Assembly: GCA_039961675.1 (NCBI GenBank)
Contig: JABRWC010000030.1
Coordinates: forward strand, 1-44,168
Direction: 5' to 3'
DNA from: JABRWC01 sp039961675
Lineage (GTDB): Bacteria > Planctomycetota > Phycisphaerae > UBA1845 > Fen-1342
Length of the DNA: 44,168 nucleotides
Positions 7,048 through 17,274 of the stretch are shown here, piece after piece; positions within the stretch are counted from its first letter, which is position 1; each line of letters starts with the position of its first letter. The translations under genes were made by a program, and so were the position numbers. A model generated the notes under the pieces. The model searched no databases. It saw only the letters and a program-made list of their open reading frames with translations, and had not been told where the DNA came from.

Positions 7048-9243
7048 ATGAATCTCGCAACGGCCCGAGCGGAGGCCGTCGCGGCCGCAGCCCGTTGGGC
7101 CGCCGCCGCGCGGAACGGGGATGAAACGATCGAGCGTGTGGACAGCTTCTTCGGCTGCGACGTCTTCAGCCAGCGCACGATGCGCCAGCGGCTGCCGAAG
7201 GAGGTGTATCGCGCGCTCATGGAGACCATCGAGCTGGGCGCGCCGCTCGATCCGAAGGTCGCGGACGTGGTTGCCGCAGCCATGAAGGACTGGGCGATTG
7301 AGAACGGCGCCACGCACTACACGCACTGGTTCCAGCCGCTGACCGGGCTGACCGCGGAGAAGCATGATTCGCTGGTGGTTCCGGACGGCCAGGGCGGCAT
7401 GCTGTACTCGCTGTCCGGCGGGGACCTGGTGCAGGGCGAGCCGGACGCGTCGAGCTTCCCGTCGGGCGGGCTGCGGGCGACATTCGAGGCCCGCGGCTAC
7501 ACCGCCTGGGACGCGACCAGCCCGGCGTTCCTGATGCGCGGCGAGAAGACGGTCACGCTTTGCATTCCGACCGCGTTCGTCTCCTGGACCGGCGCGGCGC
7601 TGGACCAGAAAACCCCCCTGCTGCGCTCCATGGAAGCGCTCTCGACGCAGGCCATTCGCGTGCTGCGTATCTTCGGCACCGACATCGGCGTCAACCGCGT
7701 ATACACGACGGTGGGCGCCGAGCAGGAGTACTTCCTCGTCGATCGCACGCTCTTCTACACGCGCCCGGACCTGATCACGTGCGACCGTACGCTCTTCGGC
7801 GCCAAGCCGCCCAAGGGCCAGCAGCTCGAGGACCACTACTTCGGCGCCATTCCGCCGCGGGCCTTGGCGTTCATGGCGGACGTGGAGAAGGAGCTGTACC
7901 GGCTGGGCATCCCGGTCAAGACGCGGCACAACGAGGTTGCGCCGGGGCAGTACGAGATTGCGCCGCTGTTCGAGACCTCAAACATCGCCTGCGATCACCA
8001 GATGCTCATCATGGAGACGCTTAAACGGGTCGGGCCGCGCTACGGCCTCCAGGCGATCCTGCACGAAAAGCCGTTCGCCGGGCTGAACGGCTCGGGCAAG
8101 CACAACAACTGGTCGATCTGCACCGACACCGGCGTGAACCTGCTCGACCCGCGAGAGGAGGCGCACACGAACATGCAGTTCCTGGTGTTCCTGTGTGCGG
8201 TGCTGCGGGCCGTGGACATGCACGCCGACCTGCTGCGGGCCAGCATCGCCAGCGCCAACAACGACCATCGCCTCGGCGCCAACGAGGCCCCGCCGGCGAT
8301 CATCTCGATCTTCCTCGGCGACATGCTCACCGACATCGTCGAGCAGCTCGAGAAGGGCAAACCCAGCCGCACGATCAAGGGCGGCGCGCTGGACCTCGGC
8401 GCCCGCACGCTGCCGCAGATCCCGCGCCATTCCGGGGACCGCAACCGCACTTCGCCGTTCGCGTTCACCGGCAACAAGTTCGAGTTCCGCGCGGTCGGCT
8501 CGTCGGCCACGGCGGCCTGGCCGAACACGGTGCTGAACACGATCGTGGCCGAGTCGCTGGACCACCTGGCGACGGAGCTGGAGAAGGCCGTCGGCAAGGA
8601 CCCGACGGAAAAGAAACTCGAAACCGCCGTCCGCGACGTGCTGAAGAACGTCATCAAGCAGCACAAGCGAATCATCTTCAATGGTGACAACTACTCGTCC
8701 GCCTGGCACAAGGAGGCCGAGAAGCGCGGCCTGCCCGTGCTCAAGGACTCGGTGGAAGCGCTGCCGCTGCTGTCGTCGAAGAAGGCTGCGGCGCTGTTCA
8801 GTAAGTTCAAGGTGCTGACCAAGGAAGAGCTGGACAGCCGCGCCAGCATTTACCTCGAAAAGTACGTCAAACAGCTCCTGATCGAAAGCGAGGCCATGGT
8901 GCTCATCGGGCGGCAGATGATCCTGCCCGCCATCTTCCAGCACCAGTACCGGCTGGCCGAGGCCGTCGGCGAGGCGGCGGAGGCCGGCGCGCCGAGCAAG
9001 GAGCAGAAGGCTCGGCTCCAGCAGTTCGTGAAGCTGGTGGACCGCTTCTCGGCGGCGCTGGAGAATCTCGCGGCGGCGGACGACGAGCACGAGGACGAGC
9101 CGCTCAAGCACGCCAAGTATCTGCGTGACGTGGTGCGCCCTCTGATGAACGCGTTGCGCGAGGCCGCGGACGAGCTCGAGCAGCACGTGGCGCACGAGCT
9201 GTGGCCGCTGCCGAGCTACCGGGAGCTGCTGTTCATCAAGTGA
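7048..9243 (+). CDS. glnN: Glutamine synthetase type III
   Basis: 731 aa from ATG 7048, matching the roughly 730-aa length of GlnN/GSIII rather than the 450-470 aa of GSI. It makes glutamine from glutamate, ammonia and ATP in the cytoplasm. Family blocks visible are THWFQPLTGLTAEKHDS, SSFPSGGLRATFEARGYTAW, GAEQEYFLVD (glutamate-binding/metal region), NEVAPGQYEIAPLFE, GLNGSGKHNNWS and GANEAPPAIISIFLG. The frame is open upstream to 6844, but the added residues are low-quality and AAAGG precedes 7048, so 7048 is chosen; 6976 is the alternative. No glnB, amtB or ntrC gene is in the window. A GC-rich hairpin follows at 9366-9403. Confidence 0.95.
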   Translation: MNLATARAEAVAAAARWAAAARNGDETIERVDSFFGCDVFSQRTMRQRLPKEVYRALMETIELGAPLDPKVADVVAAAMKDWAIENGATHYTHWFQPLTGLTAEKHDSLVVPDGQGGMLYSLSGGDLVQGEPDASSFPSGGLRATFEARGYTAWDATSPAFLMRGEKTVTLCIPTAFVSWTGAALDQKTPLLRSMEALSTQAIRVLRIFGTDIGVNRVYTTVGAEQEYFLVDRTLFYTRPDLITCDRTLFGAKPPKGQQLEDHYFGAIPPRALAFMADVEKELYRLGIPVKTRHNEVAPGQYEIAPLFETSNIACDHQMLIMETLKRVGPRYGLQAILHEKPFAGLNGSGKHNNWSICTDTGVNLLDPREEAHTNMQFLVFLCAVLRAVDMHADLLRASIASANNDHRLGANEAPPAIISIFLGDMLTDIVEQLEKGKPSRTIKGGALDLGARTLPQIPRHSGDRNRTSPFAFTGNKFEFRAVGSSATAAWPNTVLNTIVAESLDHLATELEKAVGKDPTEKKLETAVRDVLKNVIKQHKRIIFNGDNYSSAWHKEAEKRGLPVLKDSVEALPLLSSKKAAALFSKFKVLTKEELDSRASIYLEKYVKQLLIESEAMVLIGRQMILPAIFQHQYRLAEAVGEAAEAGAPSKEQKARLQQFVKLVDRFSAALENLAAADDEHEDEPLKHAKYLRDVVRPLMNALREAADELEQHVAHELWPLPSYRELLFIK

Positions 9244-9365
9244 GGCGGCGGGCGCCGAGGCGGCGTCCACAGCCGAGCCGCGACCGCGCCACGCGGGCCG
9301 CCGCCGTGCGCAAGCGGTCCGCGTGCGCCGGCGCGCGTCAATCCGAGCCCCGCGCGCAAGTGCGG

Positions 9366-9403
9366 GGCCGGCCGCCTCGCTCACGATCGAGGGCCGGCTG
9401 GCC
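9366..9403. terminator. GC-rich hairpin between convergent glnN and diguanylate cyclase genes
   Basis: GGCCGGCCG pairs with CGGCTGGCC-side sequence (nine pairs including one G-T), and after a one-base bulge the stem continues with CC/GG and TCG/CGA, leaving a loop around CTCACGAT. It lies between two 3' ends, as expected for a bidirectional terminator. No U-tract follows, so intrinsic function is uncertain. Confidence 0.45.
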
Positions 9404-9457
9404 ACGATTCGCAACGCTGAAATCGAAGCTCGAACCTAGCACGCGCAACTTCGCCCG

Positions 9458-10468
9458 CTATGGCTCGAAAGTCACGCGGTTGCGGCCGCCGCTCTTGCTC
9501 GTGTAGAGCAGCCGGTCGGCGCGCGTCAGCAGCGTGCTGGCGCTGTCGTCCGGCCGGGCGCAGGTAGCGCCGGCCGAAATGGTGACGGACAGGTTCCGCC
9601 CCTCCCGCGCGAGGGAGGAGTGCGCCACAACGATCCGCAGGCGCTCGGCCATGCTGTGGACGGCTTCCGGGCCGCCCGTGCCGGTGAGCACCACGAATTC
9701 TTCTCCGCCCCAGCGCGCGGCCAGGTCGCACGCCCGGCAGCCGTGACGAAGCGAGCGCGCCACCATCTTCAGCACGTCGTCGCCTGTTTCGTGGCCGTGG
9801 TCGTCGTTGAAGCGCTTGAAGTGATCCACGTCGAGCAGGATGAAGCCGAACGACAGATCGTCTTTGCGCAGCTCGGAAAACCGCGTATCGAGCGTGCTCT
9901 CGAAGAACCGGCGATTCGGCAATCCGGTCAGCGGATCGAGGAACGCCTCCGCCTCCAGCGAGTGGATGCGTTCGGCGGCGGCGTTGATCTCCGTGGCGTC
10001 GCTGAAGGTCTCGAACGCGCCGATGATGCGTCCCTGCCAGTCGCGGATGGCCACGCCCAGCACGTGCACCGGTACGCGGTGGCCGTCCTTGTGGTGCAGG
10101 AAGACGTCCGTGGAGCGGGTCCGGCCGTCCGACATGACCGCGGCCAGCGGGCATCCGAGCTTGCACAGGCAATTGCCCTGCTCGTCCACGTGGCGCAGCA
10201 GGTTATCCGAGCAGCAGCGCCCCAGGGTCTCTTCGGCGGTGAAGCCGGTGATGCGTTCGGCGCCCTTGGACCAGTACCGAATCTGCCGATTCAGGTCCAC
10301 GATGTAGACGCCGTCCTCCAGCCGGTCCAGCACGGCCCAGTGGAACCCGAGCGCGGCCTCGTCGAGGAATCGTTCCAGACCCGCGATGCGTTCTGCGAGC
10401 TGTACCGCCTGCGGCAGTTCGATGGGCGCCACGGGCGCCTGGCGTTCGGATCGAAGTGTGCTTTCCAC
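9458..10468 (-). CDS. PAS-GGDEF diguanylate cyclase with intact product-inhibition site
   Basis: 336 aa from GTG 10468, chosen because GGGGAG sits six bases upstream; a TTG at 10501 would add 11 residues. A PAS domain spans about residues 35-160 (DRLEDGVYIVDLNRQIRYWS, then a Cys-rich CLCKLGCP segment and a PAC-like region), followed by a GGDEF domain (about 170-336). The active site is GGEEF at about 254-258, with DVDHFKRFND supplying the metal/substrate part. R-A-C-D lies five residues before GGEEF, matching the RxxD inhibitory I-site, so the enzyme should make c-di-GMP and be feedback-controlled. No membrane helix is seen. The Cys cluster in the PAS could bind a cofactor or sense redox, but this is speculative. 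Confidence 0.92.
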   Translation of the reverse strand: MESTLRSERQAPVAPIELPQAVQLAERIAGLERFLDEAALGFHWAVLDRLEDGVYIVDLNRQIRYWSKGAERITGFTAEETLGRCCSDNLLRHVDEQGNCLCKLGCPLAAVMSDGRTRSTDVFLHHKDGHRVPVHVLGVAIRDWQGRIIGAFETFSDATEINAAAERIHSLEAEAFLDPLTGLPNRRFFESTLDTRFSELRKDDLSFGFILLDVDHFKRFNDDHGHETGDDVLKMVARSLRHGCRACDLAARWGGEEFVVLTGTGGPEAVHSMAERLRIVVAHSSLAREGRNLSVTISAGATCARPDDSASTLLTRADRLLYTSKSGGRNRVTFEP

Positions 10469-10822
10469 GGTAGACTCCCCGGAAGTTCCCGAGTGTCGCA
10501 AGTTTGGGTCGAGCGGAGGCCCCGACCCGCAACGCGAGCGTGGGAGCCGCGGTTCAGTGGCGGCTCTCCTACATTTCGTCGGCTGGACTCCTGCGTGCGA
10601 TCAGCACGCGGGGGGTTGAAGTGTCGATTCCGCGGGGGATCGCGTCGAAGCAGCGGATTGCTCCCGATAATCGCTCCGTGCTTACAGCAAGTCCGAAAGC
10701 CGGCCGTTTTCGGTCCCCGTGCGTGAGCGACAGATTCGAGTCAAAGCGGTCTGCGGCATCGGACCGAGGCGCCGGTCGCCGGTGATCGATGTTCCGTTCA
10801 GTCGGGAGAGTCACCCCTACGC
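10469..10822. other. Intergenic region upstream of the diguanylate cyclase
   Basis: No gene is supported. A hairpin GAGCCGC (10545-10551) / GCGGCTC (10561-10567) lies about 80 bp upstream of the cyclase start. I find no recognisable c-di-GMP riboswitch or promoter. The region ends at the first copy of the MITE-like element. Confidence 0.4.
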
Positions 10823-10925
10823 TAGCAGTCCGTTGAAAAACTGTCCGCCCATTGGGGGACCGGCCTCCAGGCCGGTCCTGAAGGCCATTTGGCGTGCGCT
10901 CCCGCACTTATGCAACGGACAGCTA
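10823..10925. mobile_element. MITE-like element, copy 1 (103 bp)
   Basis: The ends are TAGCAGTCCGTTG and CAACGGACAGCTA, a 13-bp terminal inverted repeat with one mismatch. Inside is a perfect hairpin GACCGGCCT/AGGCCGGTC at about 10857-10876. It is about 90% identical by eye to 13138-13242. It has no coding capacity, which fits a non-autonomous element or a dispersed structured repeat. The 10926-11110 interval up to nnrE holds no further recognised feature. Confidence 0.75.
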
Positions 10926-11110
10926 GGGGGTCGCCGGCGACTCCTCCCTCCGGCCCCAACGTGCGCGGACGGCGTGCTCGCGAGTGGCACAACGCGACGG
11001 ACGCGAACGGCCCGGACCCGGCGCTCGCGGTTGCCGACGTTCGCGTCATAATAGTGCCGACTCAAAGCGAAGCACGCAGCGTTTCGCAGCGTACAGAGGG
11101 TGTTTGCGCA

Positions 11111-11827
11111 ATGGCGATTCCGTACACCCCCGGCGACCCGCTCACCTGCCAGGAGATCCGCGAGCTGGACGTGCTGACGATCGAGCACGTCGGTATTCCC
11201 GGGCTGGTGCTCATGGAGAACGCCGCCCGCTCCGTAGCCGAGTTCATCTACGACAAGCTCGTTCACCCGGCCGCCGCTCAGGCGCTGCTGCTCTGCGGCC
11301 CAGGGAACAACGGCGGCGACGGATTCGTCGTCGCCCGCTACCTGCGCAATGCCGGCGTGCGCGTCGCCGTGGCGTTGGCCTGTCCGGTGAGCCGTTACCA
11401 GGGCGACGCGGCGATCAACCTTGGCATCTACCTGCGCATGGAGGGCGAGCACATCGACGCCACGACGCCCGACGGGCTGGCGACCGTCCGCGAGCGGGCC
11501 GCGACGGCGGACGTGATCGTCGATGCGCTGCTCGGCACCGGGTCGCGCGGAGCGCCCACCGGCCTGATAGCCGAACTGGTACGCATAGCGAACGCCATTC
11601 CGCGCTGCATGCGCGTGGCGGTGGACATCCCCACCGGCTTGAACGCCGACACGGGCGAAGTCTCCGAACCCTGCTTTCGGGCCGACGCGACCATCACTTT
11701 CGTCGCCCCCAAGGTCGGGTTCGCCGCGCCCGCCGCGCGCCGCGTGCTCGGCCGCGTGGTGGTGGCGGACATCGGCGTGCCGAGGGAGCTGATTCCGGGT
11801 CGGAAGGATCTGGCCGCGTGGACTTGA
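11111..11827 (+). CDS. nnrE: NAD(P)H-hydrate epimerase (YjeF N-terminal domain)
   Basis: 238 aa from ATG 11111. It repairs damaged nicotinamide cofactors by interconverting R- and S-NAD(P)HX. Family blocks visible: IPGLVLMENAARSVAEF near the N-terminus, CGPGNNGGDGFVVARYLRNAG (nucleotide-binding glycine-rich loop), DALLGTGSRG, and VAVDIPTGLNADTG with the conserved Asp. The partner dehydratase domain (NnrD), often fused in bacteria, is absent, so this is a stand-alone epimerase. A frame open from 10889 runs through the MITE-like element and is not used. recA follows 112 bp downstream on the same strand. Confidence 0.9.
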   Translation: MAIPYTPGDPLTCQEIRELDVLTIEHVGIPGLVLMENAARSVAEFIYDKLVHPAAAQALLLCGPGNNGGDGFVVARYLRNAGVRVAVALACPVSRYQGDAAINLGIYLRMEGEHIDATTPDGLATVRERAATADVIVDALLGTGSRGAPTGLIAELVRIANAIPRCMRVAVDIPTGLNADTGEVSEPCFRADATITFVAPKVGFAAPAARRVLGRVVVADIGVPRELIPGRKDLAAWT

Positions 11828-11939
11828 CTGTTAGGGATTTGTTCGCTTAGACTTCGCTCCTGGGACGGTCGCCGCAGACCTTCTCGACGCCGGCAAGCGT
11901 GGACGCCTGCTGGCCGCAACCGCGGAACGAGGACGATCC

Positions 11940-13073
<1,134 letters not shown>

Positions 13074-13137
13074 AAGCGCGCCCGGGCTGGCGACGTGAGC
13101 GACTCGCGAGTTCACTGCGACGGGCGCTCAGCCCTTC

Positions 13138-13242
13138 TAGCAGTCCGTTGAAAAAACTGTCCGCCCATTGGGGGGACCGGCCTGCTGGCCGGTCTTGGAG
13201 GCCATTTGGTGTGCGCTCCTGCACTTATTCAACGGACAGCTA
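13138..13242. mobile_element. MITE-like element, copy 2 (105 bp)
   Basis: TAGCAGTCCGTTG at the left end pairs with CAACGGACAGCTA at the right end, as in copy 1 (10823-10925). The internal stem GACCGGCC/GGCCGGTC is kept, and most differences between copies are single substitutions or one-base changes in G or A runs. It begins 65 bp after the recA stop, so the nnrE-recA pair is bracketed by direct copies of the element about 2.2 kb apart. Confidence 0.75.
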
Positions 13243-13261
13243 ACAGGCCGTGGGAGAGCCT

Positions 13262-13342
13262 GTGGCACGGGCGTCCCGCCCGCGTTTTCACCGGCGGGAC
13301 GCCGGTGCCACAACGGCCGGATGGGGTTTTTCAACGGGCTGC
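13262..13342. repeat. Inverted homologue of the 1881-2034 repeat, abutting MITE-like copy 2
   Basis: Read on the minus strand, 13342 to 13262 matches 1881-1960: both contain GTTGAA-AA-CCC, then GTGGCACCGGCGTC, then GCGGGCGGGACGCCCGTG. Its outer end TTTTTCAACGGGCTGC (13327-13342) is an inverted, one-base variant of the left end of the neighbouring element, so 13138-13342 can also be seen as one 205-bp composite. The remaining 13343-13493 upstream of the MFS gene shows nothing recognisable. Confidence 0.7.
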
Positions 13343-13493
13343 CAGGCCAGCTTCCGTGCGTGTCCAGAGCGCCAACGAGAATTCCCGCACCCTTCGCCGC
13401 GACTCCTCGCGTGCGGTTCGGGCTTTGATCGGCGCATGGCGAGCACCCGTCACTGACGTCGCCGGAACGCGCCCCGTGCCGTAAAGTCTACTC

Positions 13494-14708
13494 ATGTCCC
13501 CGCTGGTCTGCGCCACGCTGATCGTGCTCTTGGAAGGCCTGTGTGTCGCATCGCTGTTTCCGGTCACGCACGCGTACTGCGCCGAGTTCGGCGGCAGCGT
13601 GCTGGCGACCGGGATCATGTTCGCACTGGTGTCCTTTCCGAAGGTTCTGCTGAACCCTTTCTGGGGCCACGTCGCGGACCGCATCGGCCGCCGCCCGGTG
13701 CTGGTGATGATCACGCTCGGCACGCTCGCCGGCTCGATCGGCTGGGCCGTATCCCGTGATCTCTGGTGGCTGGCCGCATCGCGGCTGATCGTCGGCGTGT
13801 TCGGCGCCCAGGCCGTCCTGGCGTACGCCATTGCTGCCGACACTGCCGCGCCGGAGCGCCGCGCGGCAAGCATGGGGATGCTCGGCGCGGGGTTCGGCGT
13901 GGCGCTCACGCTTGGCCCCGTGGTCGGCGGAATCGTCGGCGCGCGGGTCTCGAATGCGGCTGTCGGCTGGATGGGCGGCGGCTTTCAGGCCATCTCGCTA
14001 CTCGTGATCCTTACGCGGCTTCGCGAGACGCGGCCTGCTCCCGACGCTCGCGCCGCCGAGCCTTCCGCAGCGGACCGCTTCGGATGGTCCTCCACGCGCT
14101 CGCTGCTGGTGGCGCCGGGAGTCGCACTGCTGCTCGCCGTCACCTTCATCATGACGGTCGGCTTCTCGATCCTCACCACATCGCTGGGCGAGTTCACGCG
14201 CGACGCGTTCCAGTTCACGACTGAAGGCACGGGCTACGCGTTCGCCATCGTCGGCATCGTCACCGCGCTGACGCAGGGCGGCGCGACGCGCCCGGTCGTG
14301 TCGGCGCTCGGCGAGGCCGGCGCGTCGCGGCTCGGACTGGCGCTGCTCGCGGCCGGCTTCGCGATCCTCGCGTTCCGCCCGGCGCTCGCCTGGTTTCTGG
14401 TTGGACTGGCCGTGCTCTCCGTCGGCGGCGGCTTCGTCGTCCCCGCCCTGACCGCAATGCTCTCGCGCTGCGTCGGGCCGGAGCGTCAAGGCGGAGTTCA
14501 CGGCGTCAACCAGGCCGTCACCGGGCTGGGCCGCGCGCTTGGTTTCGGGCTTGGAGGAATTCTCTTCCGCGCGTTCGGCGCCGCGACGCCGTTTGCGACC
14601 GCCGCGGGACTTTCGGCTACCGCGGCACTTCTTCTTGCTGCCGCGCCTCGGACGCTGAGCGCACGCGCCGCGCGAAGTGCGAATTGCGATGAGCGAAGAA
14701 TGAATTGA
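13494..14708 (+). CDS. MFS transporter, drug/proton-antiporter-like
   Basis: 404 aa with about 12 hydrophobic helices, so an inner-membrane transporter. The cytoplasmic loop after helix 2 carries the MFS motif A form GHVADRIGRRPV (G-x3-D-R-x-G-R-R), typical of TetA/multidrug-type antiporters; GFGVALTLGPVVGGIVG resembles the motif C region of exporters. The substrate is unknown. No clear ribosome site precedes ATG 13494. The last ten residues (NCDERRMN and stop) are encoded by an interspersed repeat shared with 5355-5393, suggesting the 3' end was altered by the repeat. It is convergent with the amidohydrolase. Confidence 0.88.
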   Translation: MSPLVCATLIVLLEGLCVASLFPVTHAYCAEFGGSVLATGIMFALVSFPKVLLNPFWGHVADRIGRRPVLVMITLGTLAGSIGWAVSRDLWWLAASRLIVGVFGAQAVLAYAIAADTAAPERRAASMGMLGAGFGVALTLGPVVGGIVGARVSNAAVGWMGGGFQAISLLVILTRLRETRPAPDARAAEPSAADRFGWSSTRSLLVAPGVALLLAVTFIMTVGFSILTTSLGEFTRDAFQFTTEGTGYAFAIVGIVTALTQGGATRPVVSALGEAGASRLGLALLAAGFAILAFRPALAWFLVGLAVLSVGGGFVVPALTAMLSRCVGPERQGGVHGVNQAVTGLGRALGFGLGGILFRAFGAATPFATAAGLSATAALLLAAAPRTLSARAARSANCDERRMN

Positions 14709-14790
14709 GCATGCGATCCGGCCGGTTCCGCAAATCGTTCTTCGTCATTCCTCCTTCGCAATCCGACATTCGCAATTCGGCGGCGCGGCG
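14671..14790. repeat. Imperfect long inverted repeat covering the MFS gene end
   Basis: The left arm (about 14671-14709, CGCGAAGTGCGAATTGCG and GCGAAGAATGAATTG) and right arm (about 14727-14790) are imperfect inverted copies: both include CGCGCCGC, GCGAAT and GCGAAGAA-like blocks. It lies between convergent genes and could act as a terminator. The left arm matches the recombinase 3' repeat at 5355-5393; a shorter relative, GCGAAGAACGAATCG, is at 15836-15850. Confidence 0.55.
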
Positions 14791-14864
14791 CGGCAGCCGA
14801 ACCTCGACCGTCAGGGAGTCGTCCGGCTCGGCGGCGCAGCCTCCTCGAAGTGCTTCAAACGGCG

Positions 14865-15635
14865 TTACGCCGCAAAGAGCTGCTCGGCGTTTTCGCCGGT
14901 GATCTTGGAATAGTCGCTTCCCGCCAGTGCGTCGCGCAGATCCGTTAGAAGCTGCGCCACCTGCGCGCCGTGCTCCGCGCCGTGCACCGCCGCGTCCGTG
15001 CCGAAGAGCACGTGTTCGGCGCCGAGGAGCCGTACGGCGTTGACGATCTCCTCGACGGAAGCATGCGCCGTGCTCAGGTACAGCCGGGCGTCGTTGCGGT
15101 CTTTGGCGCGGCGGATGCAGTCGATGTAGTCGGCCCAGTGCACGTCCGTCCCGCAGCAGAACACAAACGCAAGTCCGGGGTGCCGGGTCGCCAGCGCGTG
15201 CAGCTCCGACGGCTTGGCCCCGTTCCGGCGGCCGCAAGACGCGAGCACGGGCTTCTGCGCCTGCTCCAGCACCCGCAGCTCGTCCGAGAGCAACTCGGCG
15301 GACCACGTGAAGTTGTTCAGCAGCGGCGCCAGAAACACGCCGGCGAACGGCTCGCTGTCGAGCGCCCCAGCCAGTGCGTACAGGCTGTGATCGAGGTGTC
15401 CGGGACGAAGCCAATAAACGGGCACAACCACCGGCGCGTCGTGCGCAAGCTTGAGCGTGGCCAGGTTCGCGTCCGGCTCTTCAACGCCGGCGCCGCCCGC
15501 GTCCGGGTCGGCGGCGCTGATGTTCGAGACCAGGACGCGGTCGAGCTGGCACTCGTCGGCGTAGCGCTTCAGGACTTCGTGGGAGTATTCGCGCTTTCCG
15601 AGTCGGCCGACGTGGGCGTGAACGTCGATCAGCAT
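14865..15635 (-). CDS. Amidohydrolase family protein (TIM-barrel, amidohydrolase-2 type)
   Basis: 256 aa from ATG 15635. The protein opens MLIDVHAHVG, the H-x-H metal motif expected on strand 1 of this fold, with GGAG upstream, so the long in-frame extension to 15923 is rejected. Other signs are the late Asp in HVLFGTDAAVHG and the terminal YSKITGENAEQLF, typical of the PF04909 group that hydrolyses or decarboxylates varied ring and carboxylate substrates. The substrate is unknown. It is a single gene, convergent with the MFS transporter and divergent from the aminotransferase. Confidence 0.8.
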   Translation of the reverse strand: MLIDVHAHVGRLGKREYSHEVLKRYADECQLDRVLVSNISAADPDAGGAGVEEPDANLATLKLAHDAPVVVPVYWLRPGHLDHSLYALAGALDSEPFAGVFLAPLLNNFTWSAELLSDELRVLEQAQKPVLASCGRRNGAKPSELHALATRHPGLAFVFCCGTDVHWADYIDCIRRAKDRNDARLYLSTAHASVEEIVNAVRLLGAEHVLFGTDAAVHGAEHGAQVAQLLTDLRDALAGSDYSKITGENAEQLFAA

Positions 15636-16011
15636 GGCCCATGTACTCCGCTCGCCGTACGCCGCCGCGGGGCCGAAAGGTCCACGTCGCGCAATCGACC
15701 GCAGAACCGATGCTTGCCGCGGCCATCCGGCGCAGTCGCAACGGGCGTCTCGGTGCGCAGCGAATCGTAGGAGCGATTCGGTGCGCCCGCAACGCGCGCG
15801 TAGGCGGCGCGCCACGAATTCGTGAACGGCGAATTGCGAAGAACGAATCGTCGAGTTCGCCGCAAGGCTTCCTGAATTTTCGCTTCGAGATTCGCGTTTC
15901 GCATCGGCCGTCCACTCGGCCACGTCGTGGATTGACAGCTTTGCGGCCGCAATCTAGCGTGCCCGCTTTGCGGCCGGATCGGTCGTTCGCCGCGTGCGCG
16001 AGGGTGTCCCG
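15636..16011. other. Divergent intergenic region with a 12-bp palindrome and repeat-related hairpin
   Basis: A perfect palindrome CACGAATTCGTG is at 15813-15824, a possible operator for the divergent amidohydrolase and aminotransferase genes. Directly after it, GGCGAA (15828-15833) and TTCGCC (15856-15861) close a hairpin containing GCGAAGAACGAATCG, related to the repeats at 5377 and 14693. No gene is supported. Confidence 0.4.
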
Positions 16012-17226
16012 ATGCGTTTCAGTCGGATCGCCGCCAGCATCAACGAATCCGCCACGCTGCGGCTGAATCAGATCGCAGCACGGCTGCGGGCCGAGGGCGA
16101 GCCGGTCGTCCACCTCGGCGGCGGCGAGCCGGAGGAAAAGGCCTCGCCTGCGGCGCTACAGGCCGCGATGGACCTGCTTCGCACCGGCGAAATCCGCTAC
16201 ACGCCCGCGGCCGGAACGCCCGAGCTGCGCAAGACGATCGTCGAATACCACGAGCGCGTGTACGGCGTGCGCGTCGAGCCTTCGCATGTCATCGCCAGCA
16301 GCGGCGCCAAGCAGGCGATCATGGTCTGCATGCACGCGGTGCTGGACCCCGGCGACGAGGTAGTCTTCCCCGCGCCGTACTGGGTCAGCTACCCGGAGAT
16401 GGTCAAGCTCTGCGGAGCTGTGCCCGTGGCGGTCCCGCCGCGCGACGCGTCCATGCAGCCCACGCTGAGCGACCTGGAGGCGCGAGTCACCCCGCGGACG
16501 CGGATGATCCTCATCAACAGCCCGTGCAACCCCAGCGGCGCGATGTTCAGCGACGAGTTCATCCGCGGCGTCGTGCGCTTGTGCGAGGATCGCGAAATCT
16601 GGCTCGTGATCGACGACATCTACCATCAGCTCGTGTTCGACGGCCGGCAGCCGCCGAACCCGTACGTCGAAGCCCGCCGCAACCCGGACGAGTCGCGGCT
16701 GGTGCTCGTGAACGGCGTGTCCAAGACGTACGCCATGACCGGGTTCCGGCTCGGCTGGGCGGTCGCTGCGCGCACGCTGGTCACGCACATGGCCAGCATC
16801 CAGGGCCAGCAGACTTCCGGGGCATCAACGGTTTCGCAGGCCGCCGCGGCGGCGGCGCTGCGCGGCGACCAGGGATGCGTGGAGCGGCTGCGCGCCTCGC
16901 TGGAGCGCAAGCGCGGCATCATGCTCGAATCGCTGAGCGCGCTGCCGCAGGTTCATTGCGCGCCGCCGCAGGGCACCTTCTACTGCTTCCCCGACTTTGG
17001 CCAGTACGAGCGCGATTCGCAGAAGCTGAGCGACTTCCTGCTGGAAAAGGTGCGGGTCGTGACGGTGCCCGGTCGCGAGTTCGGCCTCGACGGCCATCTT
17101 CGGCTGAGCACCTGCGGAACGGCGGAAGACATCATTGAAGGCGTCCGACGGATCGTCTGGGCGCTCGACCCGCACGGCGGACGCGAACTTCGCCTCGGCT
17201 CCAGAACGGTCGTGAGGGACTGGTAG
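16012..17226 (+). CDS. Pyridoxal-phosphate aminotransferase, class I/II (aspartate-type)
   Basis: 404 aa from ATG 16012, preceded by GAGGG; a GTG at 15994 would add six residues. The fold-type I signature is clear: PLP-binding Lys K238 in NGVSKTYAMTGFRLGW, N173 in NSPCNPSGAMF, D201 and Y204 in IDDIYHQL, R246 near the PLP phosphate, and a C-terminal HLRLSTC with the carboxylate-binding Arg. This arrangement matches the thermophile-type aspartate aminotransferases (subgroup I-gamma), which transfer amino groups between aspartate and 2-oxoglutarate, but other amino acids are possible. It is cytoplasmic and monocistronic. Confidence 0.9.
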   Translation: MRFSRIAASINESATLRLNQIAARLRAEGEPVVHLGGGEPEEKASPAALQAAMDLLRTGEIRYTPAAGTPELRKTIVEYHERVYGVRVEPSHVIASSGAKQAIMVCMHAVLDPGDEVVFPAPYWVSYPEMVKLCGAVPVAVPPRDASMQPTLSDLEARVTPRTRMILINSPCNPSGAMFSDEFIRGVVRLCEDREIWLVIDDIYHQLVFDGRQPPNPYVEARRNPDESRLVLVNGVSKTYAMTGFRLGWAVAARTLVTHMASIQGQQTSGASTVSQAAAAAALRGDQGCVERLRASLERKRGIMLESLSALPQVHCAPPQGTFYCFPDFGQYERDSQKLSDFLLEKVRVVTVPGREFGLDGHLRLSTCGTAEDIIEGVRRIVWALDPHGGRELRLGSRTVVRDW

Positions 17227-17274
17227 AGATTGCGCGATCGTGCACCGGCCCGGCCGCGGCCCCGGAGGCCCGCC

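Noticed and set aside
7978..9414. 478-residue minus-strand frame opposite glutamine synthetase
   Set aside because: It is a shadow of glnN; no motif or start signal.
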